From assembly GCA_014879655.1 (NCBI GenBank), contig JACSRS010000097.1, forward strand, positions 1 through 50,203: DNA of 50,203 nucleotides, given 5' to 3'. The notes under the pieces were generated by a model. That model saw only the letters and a list, made by a program, of their open reading frames with translations, ran no database searches and was not told where the DNA came from. The position numbers were made by a program, and so were the translations under genes. How positions within the stretch are numbered: the stretch's first letter is position 1; each line of letters opens with the position of its first letter. Origin of the DNA: Burkholderiaceae bacterium (GTDB lineage: Bacteria > Pseudomonadota > Gammaproteobacteria > Burkholderiales > Burkholderiaceae_C). Shown piece after piece: positions 24,760 to 32,944 of the stretch.

Positions 24760-25749
24760 ATGGCCTCCAGCCTGCTTGCCCTGCTTGATGACATCGCCAC
24801 GCTGCTTGACGACGTGGCCACCATGACCAAGGTGGCCGCCCGCCAGGGCATGGCGGCCACCGATGACGTGGCGGCCATGTCGCAGATGGCCGCGAAGAAA
24901 ACCGCCGGCGTGCTGGGCGACGATCTGGCGCTCAATGCCCAGCAGGTGGCCGGCGTGCGCGCCGAGCGCGAGATCCCGGTGGTCTGGGCGGTGGCCAAGG
25001 GGTCGCTGCTGAACAAGGCGATCCTGGTGCCGGCTGCGCTGGCGATCAGTGCATTCGCGCCGTGGGCGGTGACGCCGCTGCTGATGCTCGGCGGCGCCTA
25101 CCTGTGCTTTGAAGGCTTTGAAAAGCTGGCCCACAAGTTTCTGCCGGAATCTGCGCATGACGAAGCGGCGCACGCGCAGCACGTCCGGGCCAACGCCGAC
25201 GCTTCCGTGGACCTGGTGGCCTTTGAAAAAGACAAGATCAAGGGGGCGGTTCGCACCGACTTCATCCTGTCTGCTGAAATCATTGCCATCACGTTGGGGA
25301 CGGTGGCCGACGCGCCGTTTGTCCAGCAGGTGGCGGTGCTGTCGGGCATCGCCTTCATCATGACGGTGGGGGTTTACGGGCTGGTGGCGGGCATCGTCAA
25401 GCTCGATGACCTGGGCCTGTGGCTCAGCGGAAAGCGCAGTGCGGTTGCGCAGGCCCTGGGCAACGGCATTGTGCGGGCCGCGCCCTGGCTGATGCGCGCC
25501 CTGTCGGTTGCCGGCACGGCGGCGATGTTTCTGGTGGGGGGCGGCATCCTGACGCATGGCGTGCCGGTGCTGCACCACGCCATCGAAGCCGCAGCGGCAA
25601 CGGCGGGGAGCTGGCCGGCGGGTGGCCTGTGGCGGTTTTTGACCCCCGCGCTGCTCAATGGCTTGGCCGGGGTGGTGGCGGGGGCGCTGGTGCTGGCTGC
25701 GCTGAAACTGGGCCAGCGCCTGCGCGCTAGCTTGGTCGGATCGCGCTGA
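24760..25749 (+). CDS. yedI: DUF808/YedI-family inner membrane protein
   Basis: 329 residues matching E. coli YedI almost word for word in the N-terminal half ([48 protein letters not shown]). Hydrophobic segments near 86-112, 170-215, 245-265 and 295-318 suggest four or more membrane helices. The function of the family is unknown. Compared with YedI there is a short extra stretch after DDVATM ([21 protein letters not shown]) that looks like a partial duplication of the VAAM/MAA-type repeat. It ends 15 bases from the convergent stress-protein gene. Confidence 0.9.
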   Translation: MASSLLALLDDIATLLDDVATMTKVAARQGMAATDDVAAMSQMAAKKTAGVLGDDLALNAQQVAGVRAEREIPVVWAVAKGSLLNKAILVPAALAISAFAPWAVTPLLMLGGAYLCFEGFEKLAHKFLPESAHDEAAHAQHVRANADASVDLVAFEKDKIKGAVRTDFILSAEIIAITLGTVADAPFVQQVAVLSGIAFIMTVGVYGLVAGIVKLDDLGLWLSGKRSAVAQALGNGIVRAAPWLMRALSVAGTAAMFLVGGGILTHGVPVLHHAIEAAAATAGSWPAGGLWRFLTPALLNGLAGVVAGALVLAALKLGQRLRASLVGSR

Positions 25750-25764
25750 CGCAGCCGCGCCGCC

Positions 25765-26229
25765 TCAATTTTGCTCGGCGTTGGTGACTTCGTCGTTCTC
25801 GGGCGGCTTGACCAGCAGCACCGGCACCGGCGAATCGTGAACCAGTGACTGCGACACCGATCCGCCCAGCGCGCTGCGGATCAGGCCGGCACCGCGGGAA
25901 CCGGTGATGACCAGTTCGCAGCCGTTTTCTTCGACCATCTCGATCATCGCGTCGACCGCGTCGCCCCGGGTGATGACCACGGTTTCGCAATCGACACCGG
26001 CTGCCTGCAGCAGTTTCACCGCCGGCTGCAGCGCGTGTTCGCCCGCCTCCTGGCTGACTTTTTCGATGACTTCGGGGTCGTGCGCGGTCACCATCTCGTA
26101 GAGGTTGGCGGGTTCCTGCACATTGACCAGCAGGAAGTCGGCTTTCAGGCCCTGCTGGACCAGTTTCACCGCAAAGCGGACTTCGTGCAGCGAGAGTTCG
26201 GTGCCGTCGATGGGCATCAGGATTTTCAT
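25765..26229 (-). CDS. Universal stress protein (UspA family)
   Basis: 154-residue single-domain Usp. It starts MKILMPIDGTELS and has the ATP-binding loop GSRGAGLIRSALGGSVSQSL, fitting the G-x2-G-x9-G-S consensus of ATP-binding Usp proteins. A soluble, usually dimeric stress protein. It begins 17 bases after the rlhA stop codon on the same strand, so it may be cotranscribed with rlhA. Confidence 0.92.
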   Translation of the reverse strand: MKILMPIDGTELSLHEVRFAVKLVQQGLKADFLLVNVQEPANLYEMVTAHDPEVIEKVSQEAGEHALQPAVKLLQAAGVDCETVVITRGDAVDAMIEMVEENGCELVITGSRGAGLIRSALGGSVSQSLVHDSPVPVLLVKPPENDEVTNAEQN

Positions 26230-26246
26230 GGTGTCGGGTTCCGTGT

Positions 26247-28220
26247 TCAGTGGGGCGCTTGCGGCCGGGTCTTGTAGAAGGTCAGGGGTGTGGTCCGGGT
26301 CTGATCCAGCACGCGGGGCCGGATCTTGCCCATCACATGCATTTCACAGGGCTTGCAGTCAAAGCGCAAGCTCAGGCGCTCGTCGCCATTGATCAAGGTC
26401 AAGGGCTCGGCACGCACCGTGCCCTGCACGCCGGTGACGCCTTTGGCCTGTTTGGGGCACAGGCTGAGCGAAAAACGCACACAGTGCTTGGTGATCATCA
26501 GACTCACTTCGCCTGTTTCCTCGTGGCTCTCGTAGGCCGCCGCAATCACCTTCACGCCGTGCCGGGCGTAGAAGTCGCGCGCCTTCTGGTTGAACACGTT
26601 GGCCAGGTAGGTCAGCGTGTCTTCCGGGTAGGGCACCGGCGGGGTGACCGGCTCGGCCCGTGGCAGCCGTTGCCAGGCGGCGGCGCGGGCGGCCTCCAGC
26701 GCGGCAATGGCCTCGCGGCGCAGGGCGTTGAGCTGCGATGTCGGCACGAACCAGGGGCGGGGCAGGTCGATGGCCACGTCGATCGGTTCAAAAATGGTCT
26801 CGCCCATGCGTGCGAGGTTTTCGCGCAGCTTGCCCAGCGCCTGGGCGCTGTCTTTGGCGGCCTCGAAGGGCAGGGCCAGCACGCCCCGGCCGGTGTGGCC
26901 GTCTTCATCGGTCACGGTCAGCGCAAGGCCGTCTGCCGCTTCGGTCAGGCGCAGCCACACACCAATGCGCCGCTGCGCCGTTTTCTTTTCCAGTCCGCGC
27001 ACCCAGTCCATGTCGCGGTTGCGGTTGATGCGGGTGCCTTTTCGCAGGTCGCGCAACCCGGCCATCGCGTCCTTGGGGTAGGCGCGCCAGTGGCCGGCGG
27101 CGCCGGCGGGTTCGGCCCGGTTGATCTGCACGCCGACCAGTTCCTTTTGCAGGTCGTGAAAACACAGGCCGTCGCCGTTGTGCAGCACGAGTTGCGGGTC
27201 GTCGGCCTCGAATTCGAACCAGTTGGGCCCGGTCTTCGTCACCCAGCCGATGGGGCGGCCGGGGTTCTTGGGCGAGTCGAACGCGCCGATGTCCATCTGC
27301 CGGCCGTTGACAAAATAGTCGGTGAACTCGCGGTTGAAGTTCTGGTCGGGGTCGGGGGTGAAGCTGAAGCGGCTGTGTCCGCTGGAACTGCGCGCCAGTT
27401 CGGGTCGCTCTTCCAGGATGGCGTCGAACAACGTGCGGTAGTGGGCCGTGATGTTCTTCACGTAGGCCAGGTCCTTGTAGCGGCCCTCGATCTTGAAGCT
27501 GCGGGCACCGGCGTCGATCAGTGCACGCAGGTTGTCGCTCTGGTTGTTGTCCTTCATGCTCAGCACGTGCTTGTCGTGCGCGATGAAGCGGCCCTGGCTG
27601 TCGGTCACCTGGTAGGGCAGGCGGCAGGCCTGCGAGCAGTCGCCGCGGTTGGCGCTGCGGCCGGTGTGCGCTTCGCTGATGTAGCACTGGCCGCTGTAGG
27701 CCACGCACAGCGCGCCATGGATGAAGAACTCCAGCGTGCAGCGCGCCGGGTCGGTGGCGGCGCGGATCGCGGCGATCTGAGGCAGCGTCAGCTCACGTGC
27801 CAGCACGATCTGGTTCAGCCCCACATCCTGCAGGAATCGCGCCTTTTCGGGCGTGCGGATGTCGGTCTGCGTGCTGGCGTGCAGCTGGATCGGCGGCAGG
27901 TCGAGCTCCAGCAGTCCCATGTCCTGGATGATCAGCGCATCGGCGCCGGCGTCATAGAGCTGCCAGGCGAGCTTGCGGGCCGGCTCCAGTTCGTCGTCGC
28001 GCAGGATGGTGTTGAGCGTGACGAAGATCCGGCTGCCAAAGCGGTGCGCGTGTTTCGCCAGCCGGGCGATGTCCTTCACGCTGTTGTCGGCGCTGGTGCG
28101 GGCGCCGAACGACGGCCCGCCGATGTAGACGGCGTCGGCGCCGTGTTGGACCGCTTCAATGCCGATGTCGGCATCGCGTGCGGGGGCAAGCAGTTCGAGC
28201 TGGTGGGGCAGGAGCGACAT
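26247..28220 (-). CDS. rlhA: U32-family 23S rRNA 5-hydroxycytidine synthase RlhA
   Basis: 657 residues from the ATG giving MSLLPHQLELLAPARD; it aligns over its whole length with E. coli RlhA (YdcP). Conserved blocks include GADAVYIGGPSFGAR, LHASTQTDIRT, FIHGALCVAYSGQCYIS, RSANRGDCSQACRLPY, KIEGRYKD and a C-terminal FDCKPCEMHVMGKI. The cysteines fit the iron-sulfur cluster expected for this group. RlhA makes 5-hydroxycytidine at C2501 of 23S rRNA using prephenate-linked chemistry. The 16-codon upstream extension lies beyond a GATAAT placed 7 bases before this ATG, so the mRNA may be leaderless. Confidence 0.93.
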   Translation of the reverse strand: MSLLPHQLELLAPARDADIGIEAVQHGADAVYIGGPSFGARTSADNSVKDIARLAKHAHRFGSRIFVTLNTILRDDELEPARKLAWQLYDAGADALIIQDMGLLELDLPPIQLHASTQTDIRTPEKARFLQDVGLNQIVLARELTLPQIAAIRAATDPARCTLEFFIHGALCVAYSGQCYISEAHTGRSANRGDCSQACRLPYQVTDSQGRFIAHDKHVLSMKDNNQSDNLRALIDAGARSFKIEGRYKDLAYVKNITAHYRTLFDAILEERPELARSSSGHSRFSFTPDPDQNFNREFTDYFVNGRQMDIGAFDSPKNPGRPIGWVTKTGPNWFEFEADDPQLVLHNGDGLCFHDLQKELVGVQINRAEPAGAAGHWRAYPKDAMAGLRDLRKGTRINRNRDMDWVRGLEKKTAQRRIGVWLRLTEAADGLALTVTDEDGHTGRGVLALPFEAAKDSAQALGKLRENLARMGETIFEPIDVAIDLPRPWFVPTSQLNALRREAIAALEAARAAAWQRLPRAEPVTPPVPYPEDTLTYLANVFNQKARDFYARHGVKVIAAAYESHEETGEVSLMITKHCVRFSLSLCPKQAKGVTGVQGTVRAEPLTLINGDERLSLRFDCKPCEMHVMGKIRPRVLDQTRTTPLTFYKTRPQAPH

Positions 28221-28239
28221 GGGGCGGATTATCCCAGTC
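28218..28239 (-). promoter_or_regulatory. Start-proximal extended -10 element of rlhA
   Basis: Minus strand reads ACTGGGATAATCCGCCCC then ATG. Same layout as at map and dapC: TGGGATAATC, then 6-7 bases, then the start codon. Confidence 0.6.
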
Positions 28240-28306
28240 CCGGCCACGCCGCGCAGGCATGCGGGCACAGCCGTCGGGGCATCGGCCGGTGCGGTATCGT
28301 CGCGAT

Positions 28307-29077
28307 GTGAAACGCAAAATGCCCGTTCCCCCGGCCCCCGCTGGCCGCCTCGACGCCATCGACGCGCTGCGCGGCCTGGCGATGGTCTGGATGACCGTCT
28401 ATCACTTCTGCTTCGACCTGAACCATTTCGGCTACCTGAAACAGTCGTTCAACACCGACCCACTGTGGACCTGGCAGCGCACGGCCATCGTCAGCCTGTT
28501 TCTGTTCACCGCTGGCCTCGGGCAAGCCACTGCCGTCGCGCGGGGTCAGAGCTGGCCACGCTTCTGGCGGCGCTGGGCGCAGGTGGCGGCTTGCGCGATG
28601 CTGGTGAGCATCGGCTCGTGGTGGATGTTTCCGGCCAGCTACATCTTCTTTGGGGTGCTGCATGGCCTGGCCGTGATGTTGCTGATCGCCCGGCTGAGCG
28701 CTGGTTGGGGGCCTTGGCTGTGGGGGCTGGGCGCGCTGGCGATCGCTATGCCTTCAATAGCATCATGGATCCATTCGACGCTGGGATGGGTCGATTTTTA
28801 TTCGTTTTTTGATCAAAAGGCGCTGCAGGGGGTCGGTCTGGTCAGCCGCAAACCGGTGACCGAAGACTACGTGCCGCTCCTGCCATGGCTGGGCGTGATG
28901 TGGTGGGGGCTGGCCTGTGGCAACCGGCTGCACCGCTCGCAAGCGCCCTGGCTGCGCTGGCAGCCAGGGCGCCTGGGGCAGAAGCTGGCGGTGCTGGGGC
29001 GCTGGAGCCTGAGCTACTACATGCTGCACCAGCCAGTGATGATCGGCGTGCTGATGGCGGTGGCCGCGCTGAAATGA
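28307..29077 (+). CDS. DUF1624/heparan-alpha-glucosaminide N-acetyltransferase-type membrane protein
   Basis: 256 residues from GTG 28307 (ATG 28319 is an equal alternative; neither has a Shine-Dalgarno, and a weak -10-like TATCGT lies 6 bases before the GTG). The family signature RLDAIDALRGLAMVWMTVYHFCFDL at the N-terminus is in place (arginine and histidine of the first helix), followed by about six to seven hydrophobic helices and the C-terminal LSYYMLHQPVMIG helix. Such proteins are acyltransferase-3-like inner-membrane proteins of uncertain substrate. Residues about 148-170 (MPSIASWIHSTLGW, DFYSFFDQK) are encoded by a family A repeat in inverted orientation. Confidence 0.85.
   Translation: MKRKMPVPPAPAGRLDAIDALRGLAMVWMTVYHFCFDLNHFGYLKQSFNTDPLWTWQRTAIVSLFLFTAGLGQATAVARGQSWPRFWRRWAQVAACAMLVSIGSWWMFPASYIFFGVLHGLAVMLLIARLSAGWGPWLWGLGALAIAMPSIASWIHSTLGWVDFYSFFDQKALQGVGLVSRKPVTEDYVPLLPWLGVMWWGLACGNRLHRSQAPWLRWQPGRLGQKLAVLGRWSLSYYMLHQPVMIGVLMAVAALK
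28749..28820 (-). repeat. Dispersed repeat family A, copy inside the DUF1624 gene
   Basis: Read on the minus strand: TTTTGATCAAAAAACG, AATAAAAATCGA, CCCAGCGTCGAATGG, ATCCATGATGCTATTGAAGG. Close to the intergenic copies (14133, 24613, 47967), so relatively recent. It lies antisense within the open frame and introduces no stop. Confidence 0.75.
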
Positions 29078-29098
29078 AAAACGCGGCCGAAGCCGCGT
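29077..29098 (-). terminator. Rho-independent terminator of the selO-ppiC operon
   Basis: On the minus strand: CGCGGC-TTCG-GCCGCG followed by TTTTT. The UUCG tetraloop and T run are textbook. It starts 34 bases after the ppiC stop and touches the stop codon of the convergent DUF1624 gene. Confidence 0.88.
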
Positions 29099-29109
29099 CT
29101 GCACTTGCA

Positions 29110-29134
29110 GGCCGGACCTGCCGGCCGCTGTTTT
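29110..29134 (+). terminator. Possible plus-strand terminator after the DUF1624 gene
   Basis: GGCCGG-ACCTG-CCGGCC, then GCTGTTTT. The T run is separated by four bases from the stem, so it is weaker than the minus-strand one beside it. Confidence 0.4.
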
Positions 29135-29915
29135 ATTCCACTTTGGCCTTGGCGCGCAGTTCGTCCTGGTACTTGGAGAGCTTTTGCTGCTGCATCTGCT
29201 GCTGCAACTGTGGCTTGACCTGCTCGAACGGCGGCAAGCTGGATTCGCGGATGTCGTCCACCCGGATCACGTGCCAGCCGAACTGCGTTTTCACCGGCAC
29301 ATCGGTCATCTGGCCCTTGCCCAGTTTGACCATGGCGGCCGAGAACTCGGGCACGTAGCTATTCGCATTGGCCCAGTCCAGATCGCCGCCGTTGGCGCCG
29401 GATCCGGGATCCTTCGACGATTTTTTGGCAATTTCTTCGAACTTGCCGCCCTTTTTCAGGCTGGCGATGATGGCCACCGCGTCGGCTTCGTTCTCGACCA
29501 GAATGTGGCGGGCGCGGTATTCCTTGCCGCCGTTGGCTGCGGCAAAGCGGTCATATTCGGCCTTCATCTCCGCATCCGTCACCGGGTTGTTCTTGACGTA
29601 ATCGGCGAACAGTTCGCGAATCAGCAGTGTCTGGCGCGCCAGTTCAAGCTGGTTCTTGAAGTCGTCGGTGGCATCAAGGCCGCGCTTCCTGGCCTCCTGC
29701 ATGAAGATTTCGCGGGCGACGACTTCGTCTTTGAGCTGGTTCATCTGGTCCGGTGTGACCGGCTTGCCCGAGCGCGCCAGCTGCTGGGCCAGCGCGTCCA
29801 TGCGCGCCTTGGGCACGGGCTTGCCATTGACGATGGCCAGGTTTTGCGCCAGCACCGGGGCGGCGGCGCCCAGCAAAGCGGTTGCCACAGCAACGCTCAG
29901 AAGGTGTTTTCTCAT
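29133..29915 (-). CDS. Periplasmic PpiC-type peptidyl-prolyl isomerase (parvulin)
   Basis: 260 residues. The N-terminal signal peptide MRKHLLSVAVATALLGAAAPVLAQ is followed by a SurA-N-like helical region (about 25-125) and a parvulin domain (about 130-225) with the family blocks ARHILVENE, GGDLDWAN and FGWHVIRVDD. The C-terminal tail is Gln-rich. It should act in the periplasm as a folding catalyst or chaperone for exported proteins. ATG 29915 gives the signal peptide directly; an in-frame TTG four codons upstream is less likely. Last gene of the selO-msrB-yciB-bolA-ppiC run, 86 bases after bolA. Confidence 0.9.
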   Translation of the reverse strand: MRKHLLSVAVATALLGAAAPVLAQNLAIVNGKPVPKARMDALAQQLARSGKPVTPDQMNQLKDEVVAREIFMQEARKRGLDATDDFKNQLELARQTLLIRELFADYVKNNPVTDAEMKAEYDRFAAANGGKEYRARHILVENEADAVAIIASLKKGGKFEEIAKKSSKDPGSGANGGDLDWANANSYVPEFSAAMVKLGKGQMTDVPVKTQFGWHVIRVDDIRESSLPPFEQVKPQLQQQMQQQKLSKYQDELRAKAKVE

Positions 29916-30001
29916 GGGAACTTTCAAACGACAGTGATGAAACGGTGGGTCGTCGGTTGCGGCCCCGGGGTCTCAAGGGGCGGCGCTGGCAGCTGACGCA
30001 G

Positions 30002-30271
30002 CTACAGGGTCTCGATCGCCAGCGCGTGCACGCCCTGGTCGATGAAATCTTGCAGCGCATCATACACAAGGCGGTGCCTGGCTACGCGGCTGAGGCCGGC
30101 AAACGCCGGCGTGGCAATTCGCACCCGGAAATGGGTGCCGAAGCCGGTTCCGTTGGCGCCGGCGTGGCCGGCGTGGGCGTGGCTTTCGTCCCGCACTTCG
30201 AGTTCGGTGGGGGACAGCCCCAATTGCAGGCGCCGGGTCATCTGGTCGGCCAGGGGTTCGGCGTTATTCAT
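30002..30271 (-). CDS. BolA-family protein
   Basis: 89 residues. The BolA core is recognisable: ELEVRDESHAHAGH near the start and HFRVRIATPAFAGLSRVARHRLVYDAL, with the Fe-S-ligand-type histidine and the helix-turn-helix-like end. BolA proteins pair with monothiol glutaredoxins in iron-sulfur handling and influence cell shape. The start chosen is the ATG 10 bases after the yciB stop; the open frame runs 52 codons further into yciB but without family similarity. Confidence 0.88.
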   Translation of the reverse strand: MNNAEPLADQMTRRLQLGLSPTELEVRDESHAHAGHAGANGTGFGTHFRVRIATPAFAGLSRVARHRLVYDALQDFIDQGVHALAIETL

Positions 30272-30281
30272 GGTGGCGGGG

Positions 30282-30833
30282 TCAGGAGCCGGCGGCATCG
30301 GGATTGTCGTCCTGTGGCAGATGCCGGTGGATATAAATCCCTTGGGCGATGATGAAGACCAGCGGGAAGGCGTAGCCCCAGAGCTTGAAATTGACCCAGT
30401 CTTCGGTGCTGTAGAAAGCCGCCACATAGCCGTTGATGGTCGCCATGAAGGCGCTGTAGCCGATCCAGGCCACGTTCAGCCGGTGCCAGACCGGGTCGGG
30501 CAGCGTCAACTGGGTGCCCAGCAGCAGCTTGAGGTAGTTCTTGTGCAGCACCCACAGCGCCACGGCCAGCGCCAGCGCCATGGCCGTGTACAGCACGGTG
30601 GGTTTCCACTTGATGAAGCGGTCGTCGTGCAACGCCAGTGTCAGTGCGCCGAAGATCAGCACCAGTGCCAGCGTGACCTTGTGCAAGGTCTGAAGCTTGC
30701 GGTCGATCGCGTAGATCGCGCCCATCTGCACCACCGTGGCGGCCATCAGCACCCCGGTCCCGACATAGATGCCGTAGAACTTGTAGGCGGCAAAGAACAG
30801 CAGGATGGGGAAAAAGTCGAGCAGTATTTTCAT
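30282..30833 (-). CDS. yciB: Inner-membrane septation protein A (YciB)
   Basis: 183 residues with five hydrophobic helices, beginning [27 protein letters not shown], the family signature, and the conserved [17 protein letters not shown] near the end. YciB is an inner-membrane protein linked to the septum and envelope synthesis. Its ATG overlaps the msrB stop by four bases. Confidence 0.95.
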   Translation of the reverse strand: MKILLDFFPILLFFAAYKFYGIYVGTGVLMAATVVQMGAIYAIDRKLQTLHKVTLALVLIFGALTLALHDDRFIKWKPTVLYTAMALALAVALWVLHKNYLKLLLGTQLTLPDPVWHRLNVAWIGYSAFMATINGYVAAFYSTEDWVNFKLWGYAFPLVFIIAQGIYIHRHLPQDDNPDAAGS

Positions 30834-31252
30834 GAATCGGGCTTTTGGTCGGCCTTGAAGTCTAGCGAAGCCGAATTCATGCAGTAGCGCAGGCCGGTCG
30901 GCGCCGGGCCGTCGTCGAAGACATGGCCCAAGTGCGCGCCGCAGTCGGCGCAGACGGTTTCGGTGCGCCGCATCCCGTGGCTGGTGTCGGTGATTTCCTT
31001 GATCGCCCCCGGCACGGCCTGCGAAAAACTGGGCCAGCCGCAGCCGGCGTCAAACTTGGTACTGGCGTCGAACAGCAGCTTGCCGCAGCAGATGCAGTGG
31101 TAGCTGCCGTCGGCCCAGACCTTTTCGTACTTGCCGGTGTAGGGGCGCTCGGTGGCGGCGTGTCGGGTGACCATGAAAGCGCCGCGCTCAGCGCCCTTGG
31201 CCGCCAGCAGGTCCTGCCATTGCTCGTCGGTTTTTTCGATCTTGTAAATCAT
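30830..31252 (-). CDS. msrB: Peptide-methionine (R)-S-oxide reductase MsrB
   Basis: 140 residues. Zinc pairs C53-x2-C56 and C101-x2-C104, the block GCGWPSF, and the catalytic cysteine C124 in RYCMNSAS are all present. It reduces methionine-R-sulfoxide in oxidised proteins using thioredoxin. No signal peptide, so cytoplasmic. Its ATG overlaps the selO TGA (ATGA) and its own stop overlaps yciB. An in-frame TTG three codons upstream is less likely. Confidence 0.96.
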   Translation of the reverse strand: MIYKIEKTDEQWQDLLAAKGAERGAFMVTRHAATERPYTGKYEKVWADGSYHCICCGKLLFDASTKFDAGCGWPSFSQAVPGAIKEITDTSHGMRRTETVCADCGAHLGHVFDDGPAPTGLRYCMNSASLDFKADQKPDS

Positions 31253-32757
31253 GATGAACAACTGATCTGGATGGAGGATGCCCAGTCGGGCGGGAAGGCT
31301 GCGTAGCTCTCGCAGCCGGCGACTTCGGTGAAAGGCGATTGCAACAGGTCCAGCAGCTTCTGCACTTCGGAGAAATCCCCGGCCTGCGCCTGGCGGATGG
31401 CTTGCTCACCAAGGTGGTTGCGCAGCACGTAGACCGGATTGACCGCGCGCATGGAAGTGGCGCAGGCCGCGAGAGAGAACGGTTGCAGCCGCGCTGCGAA
31501 GCGTTCGCGCCAGGCATCAAAGGTGGCGCGGTCGGCGAACAGGTCGCGCACCGGCTCCCAGGCCAGGTTGCCGGTTTCAAAGGCAGCGGCCATGCTCAGG
31601 CGCCGCCAGAAAATCGTGTAGTCGACGCGGCCGCCGGCCAGCAGTTTCAGCAGGTCGGCGATCAACTCGCGGTCACCCGGCCGCGCGTCGGGCAGGCCGA
31701 GCTTGGCGCGCATCTGCGCGTCGTAGGCCTGCGGGTACAGCACCTTGAACGGCTCCAGTGCGGCCATCGCGTCGTCGGGCTCGCCGATCAGCGGCAGCAG
31801 GGCCTGGCCCAGCGCAAAAAGGTTCCAGTACGCGATGCCGGGCTGGCGGTTGTAGGCGTAGCGGCCCTGCGGGTCGGAGTGGTTGCAGATGTGGTCGGGA
31901 TCGAAACCGTCGAGAAACTGGAACGGCCCGTAGTCGATGGTCAGGCCCAGGATGCTCATGTTGTCGGTGTTCATCACGCCATGGCAGAACCCCACTGCCT
32001 GCCAGCGCGCAACCATCTGCGCGGTGCGCTCGCTCAACGTCTCCAGCAGCGCAGCGAACGGATTGGGGGCATGCCGGCACTGCGGGTAGAACGCATCGAT
32101 CGCGAAATCCGCCAGTGTTTTCAGCTGCCCGGTCTGCCCGCTGTGCGAGAAATGCTCGAAATGCCCGAACCGGATGAAACTGGGTGCAACCCGGGTGACC
32201 ACCGCAGCGGTCTCCACCTGCTCGCGGTAGACCGGCGCGTCCGAGCCGGTGACGCAAAGCGCGCGGCTGGAGGGAACGCCCAGCGCGTGCATCGCTTCGC
32301 TGCACAGGAATTCGCGGATGCTGGACCGCAGCACGGCTCGCCCGTCGCCCATGCGTGAGTACGGCGTCAGGCCGCTGCCCTTGAGCTGCAGTTCAACGGT
32401 GCCGGCATCCGGCGTGACCACTTCACCGAGCAGCAGCGCGCGGCCGTCGCCAAGCTGGCCGGCCCAGTGGCCGAACTGGTGGCCGCTGTAAACGCTGGCC
32501 AGCGGATCACTGCCGGGCAGCACGCCGTTGCCCGAAAACGCTTTGAGCGCCTGCCGGCTTTCCATCCATTCTTCGTCCAGCCCGAGCTCGCGCGCCATCG
32601 ACCGGCTGCGGCCCACCCAGTACGGATCTGGCAGCGGCTGGGGCGACAGCCGGGTGAAAAAGGCCGGCCCGAGCGCGGCGAACCGGTTGTGCCAGCGCAG
32701 TGGGGCAGCTGCGGTGGCGCCTTGGCCGGTTTCGGCGGGTTCGGCAATGGTGGTCAT
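31249..32757 (-). CDS. selO: Protein adenylyltransferase SelO (YdiU/UPF0061)
   Basis: 502 residues from ATG 32757 (an upstream ATG at 32805 gives 16 more). SelO is a pseudokinase that binds ATP in flipped orientation and transfers AMP to Ser/Thr/Tyr of redox-related proteins. Family blocks present: [58 protein letters not shown] and [10 protein letters not shown]. The C-terminus ends in CSS, where eukaryotic SelO carries selenocysteine and most bacteria cysteine. First gene of the operon with msrB, so a redox or protein-repair link is supported by context. Confidence 0.95.
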   Translation of the reverse strand: MTTIAEPAETGQGATAAAPLRWHNRFAALGPAFFTRLSPQPLPDPYWVGRSRSMARELGLDEEWMESRQALKAFSGNGVLPGSDPLASVYSGHQFGHWAGQLGDGRALLLGEVVTPDAGTVELQLKGSGLTPYSRMGDGRAVLRSSIREFLCSEAMHALGVPSSRALCVTGSDAPVYREQVETAAVVTRVAPSFIRFGHFEHFSHSGQTGQLKTLADFAIDAFYPQCRHAPNPFAALLETLSERTAQMVARWQAVGFCHGVMNTDNMSILGLTIDYGPFQFLDGFDPDHICNHSDPQGRYAYNRQPGIAYWNLFALGQALLPLIGEPDDAMAALEPFKVLYPQAYDAQMRAKLGLPDARPGDRELIADLLKLLAGGRVDYTIFWRRLSMAAAFETGNLAWEPVRDLFADRATFDAWRERFAARLQPFSLAACATSMRAVNPVYVLRNHLGEQAIRQAQAGDFSEVQKLLDLLQSPFTEVAGCESYAAFPPDWASSIQISCSS

Positions 32758-32944
32758 AGAGCCATTTTCGTCAGTCTTCAGCACACCTGATCGCTGCGGG
32801 GCCATTGCGTCCGGCTGGCGATTCGGGCTGGCGTCGAAAAATCCCGCCGCCGCACCCGGGAAGCGCCCATGCAGCGTTCAGGTTGCACCGCCCTCCGTTA
32901 CCATGCAGTCTGACTTTGACCACCTACCAACAGGAGACTCGACC

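Noticed and set aside
26250-28310. 686-codon open frame antisense to rlhA
   Set aside because: Antisense shadow; rlhA matches E. coli RlhA end to end.
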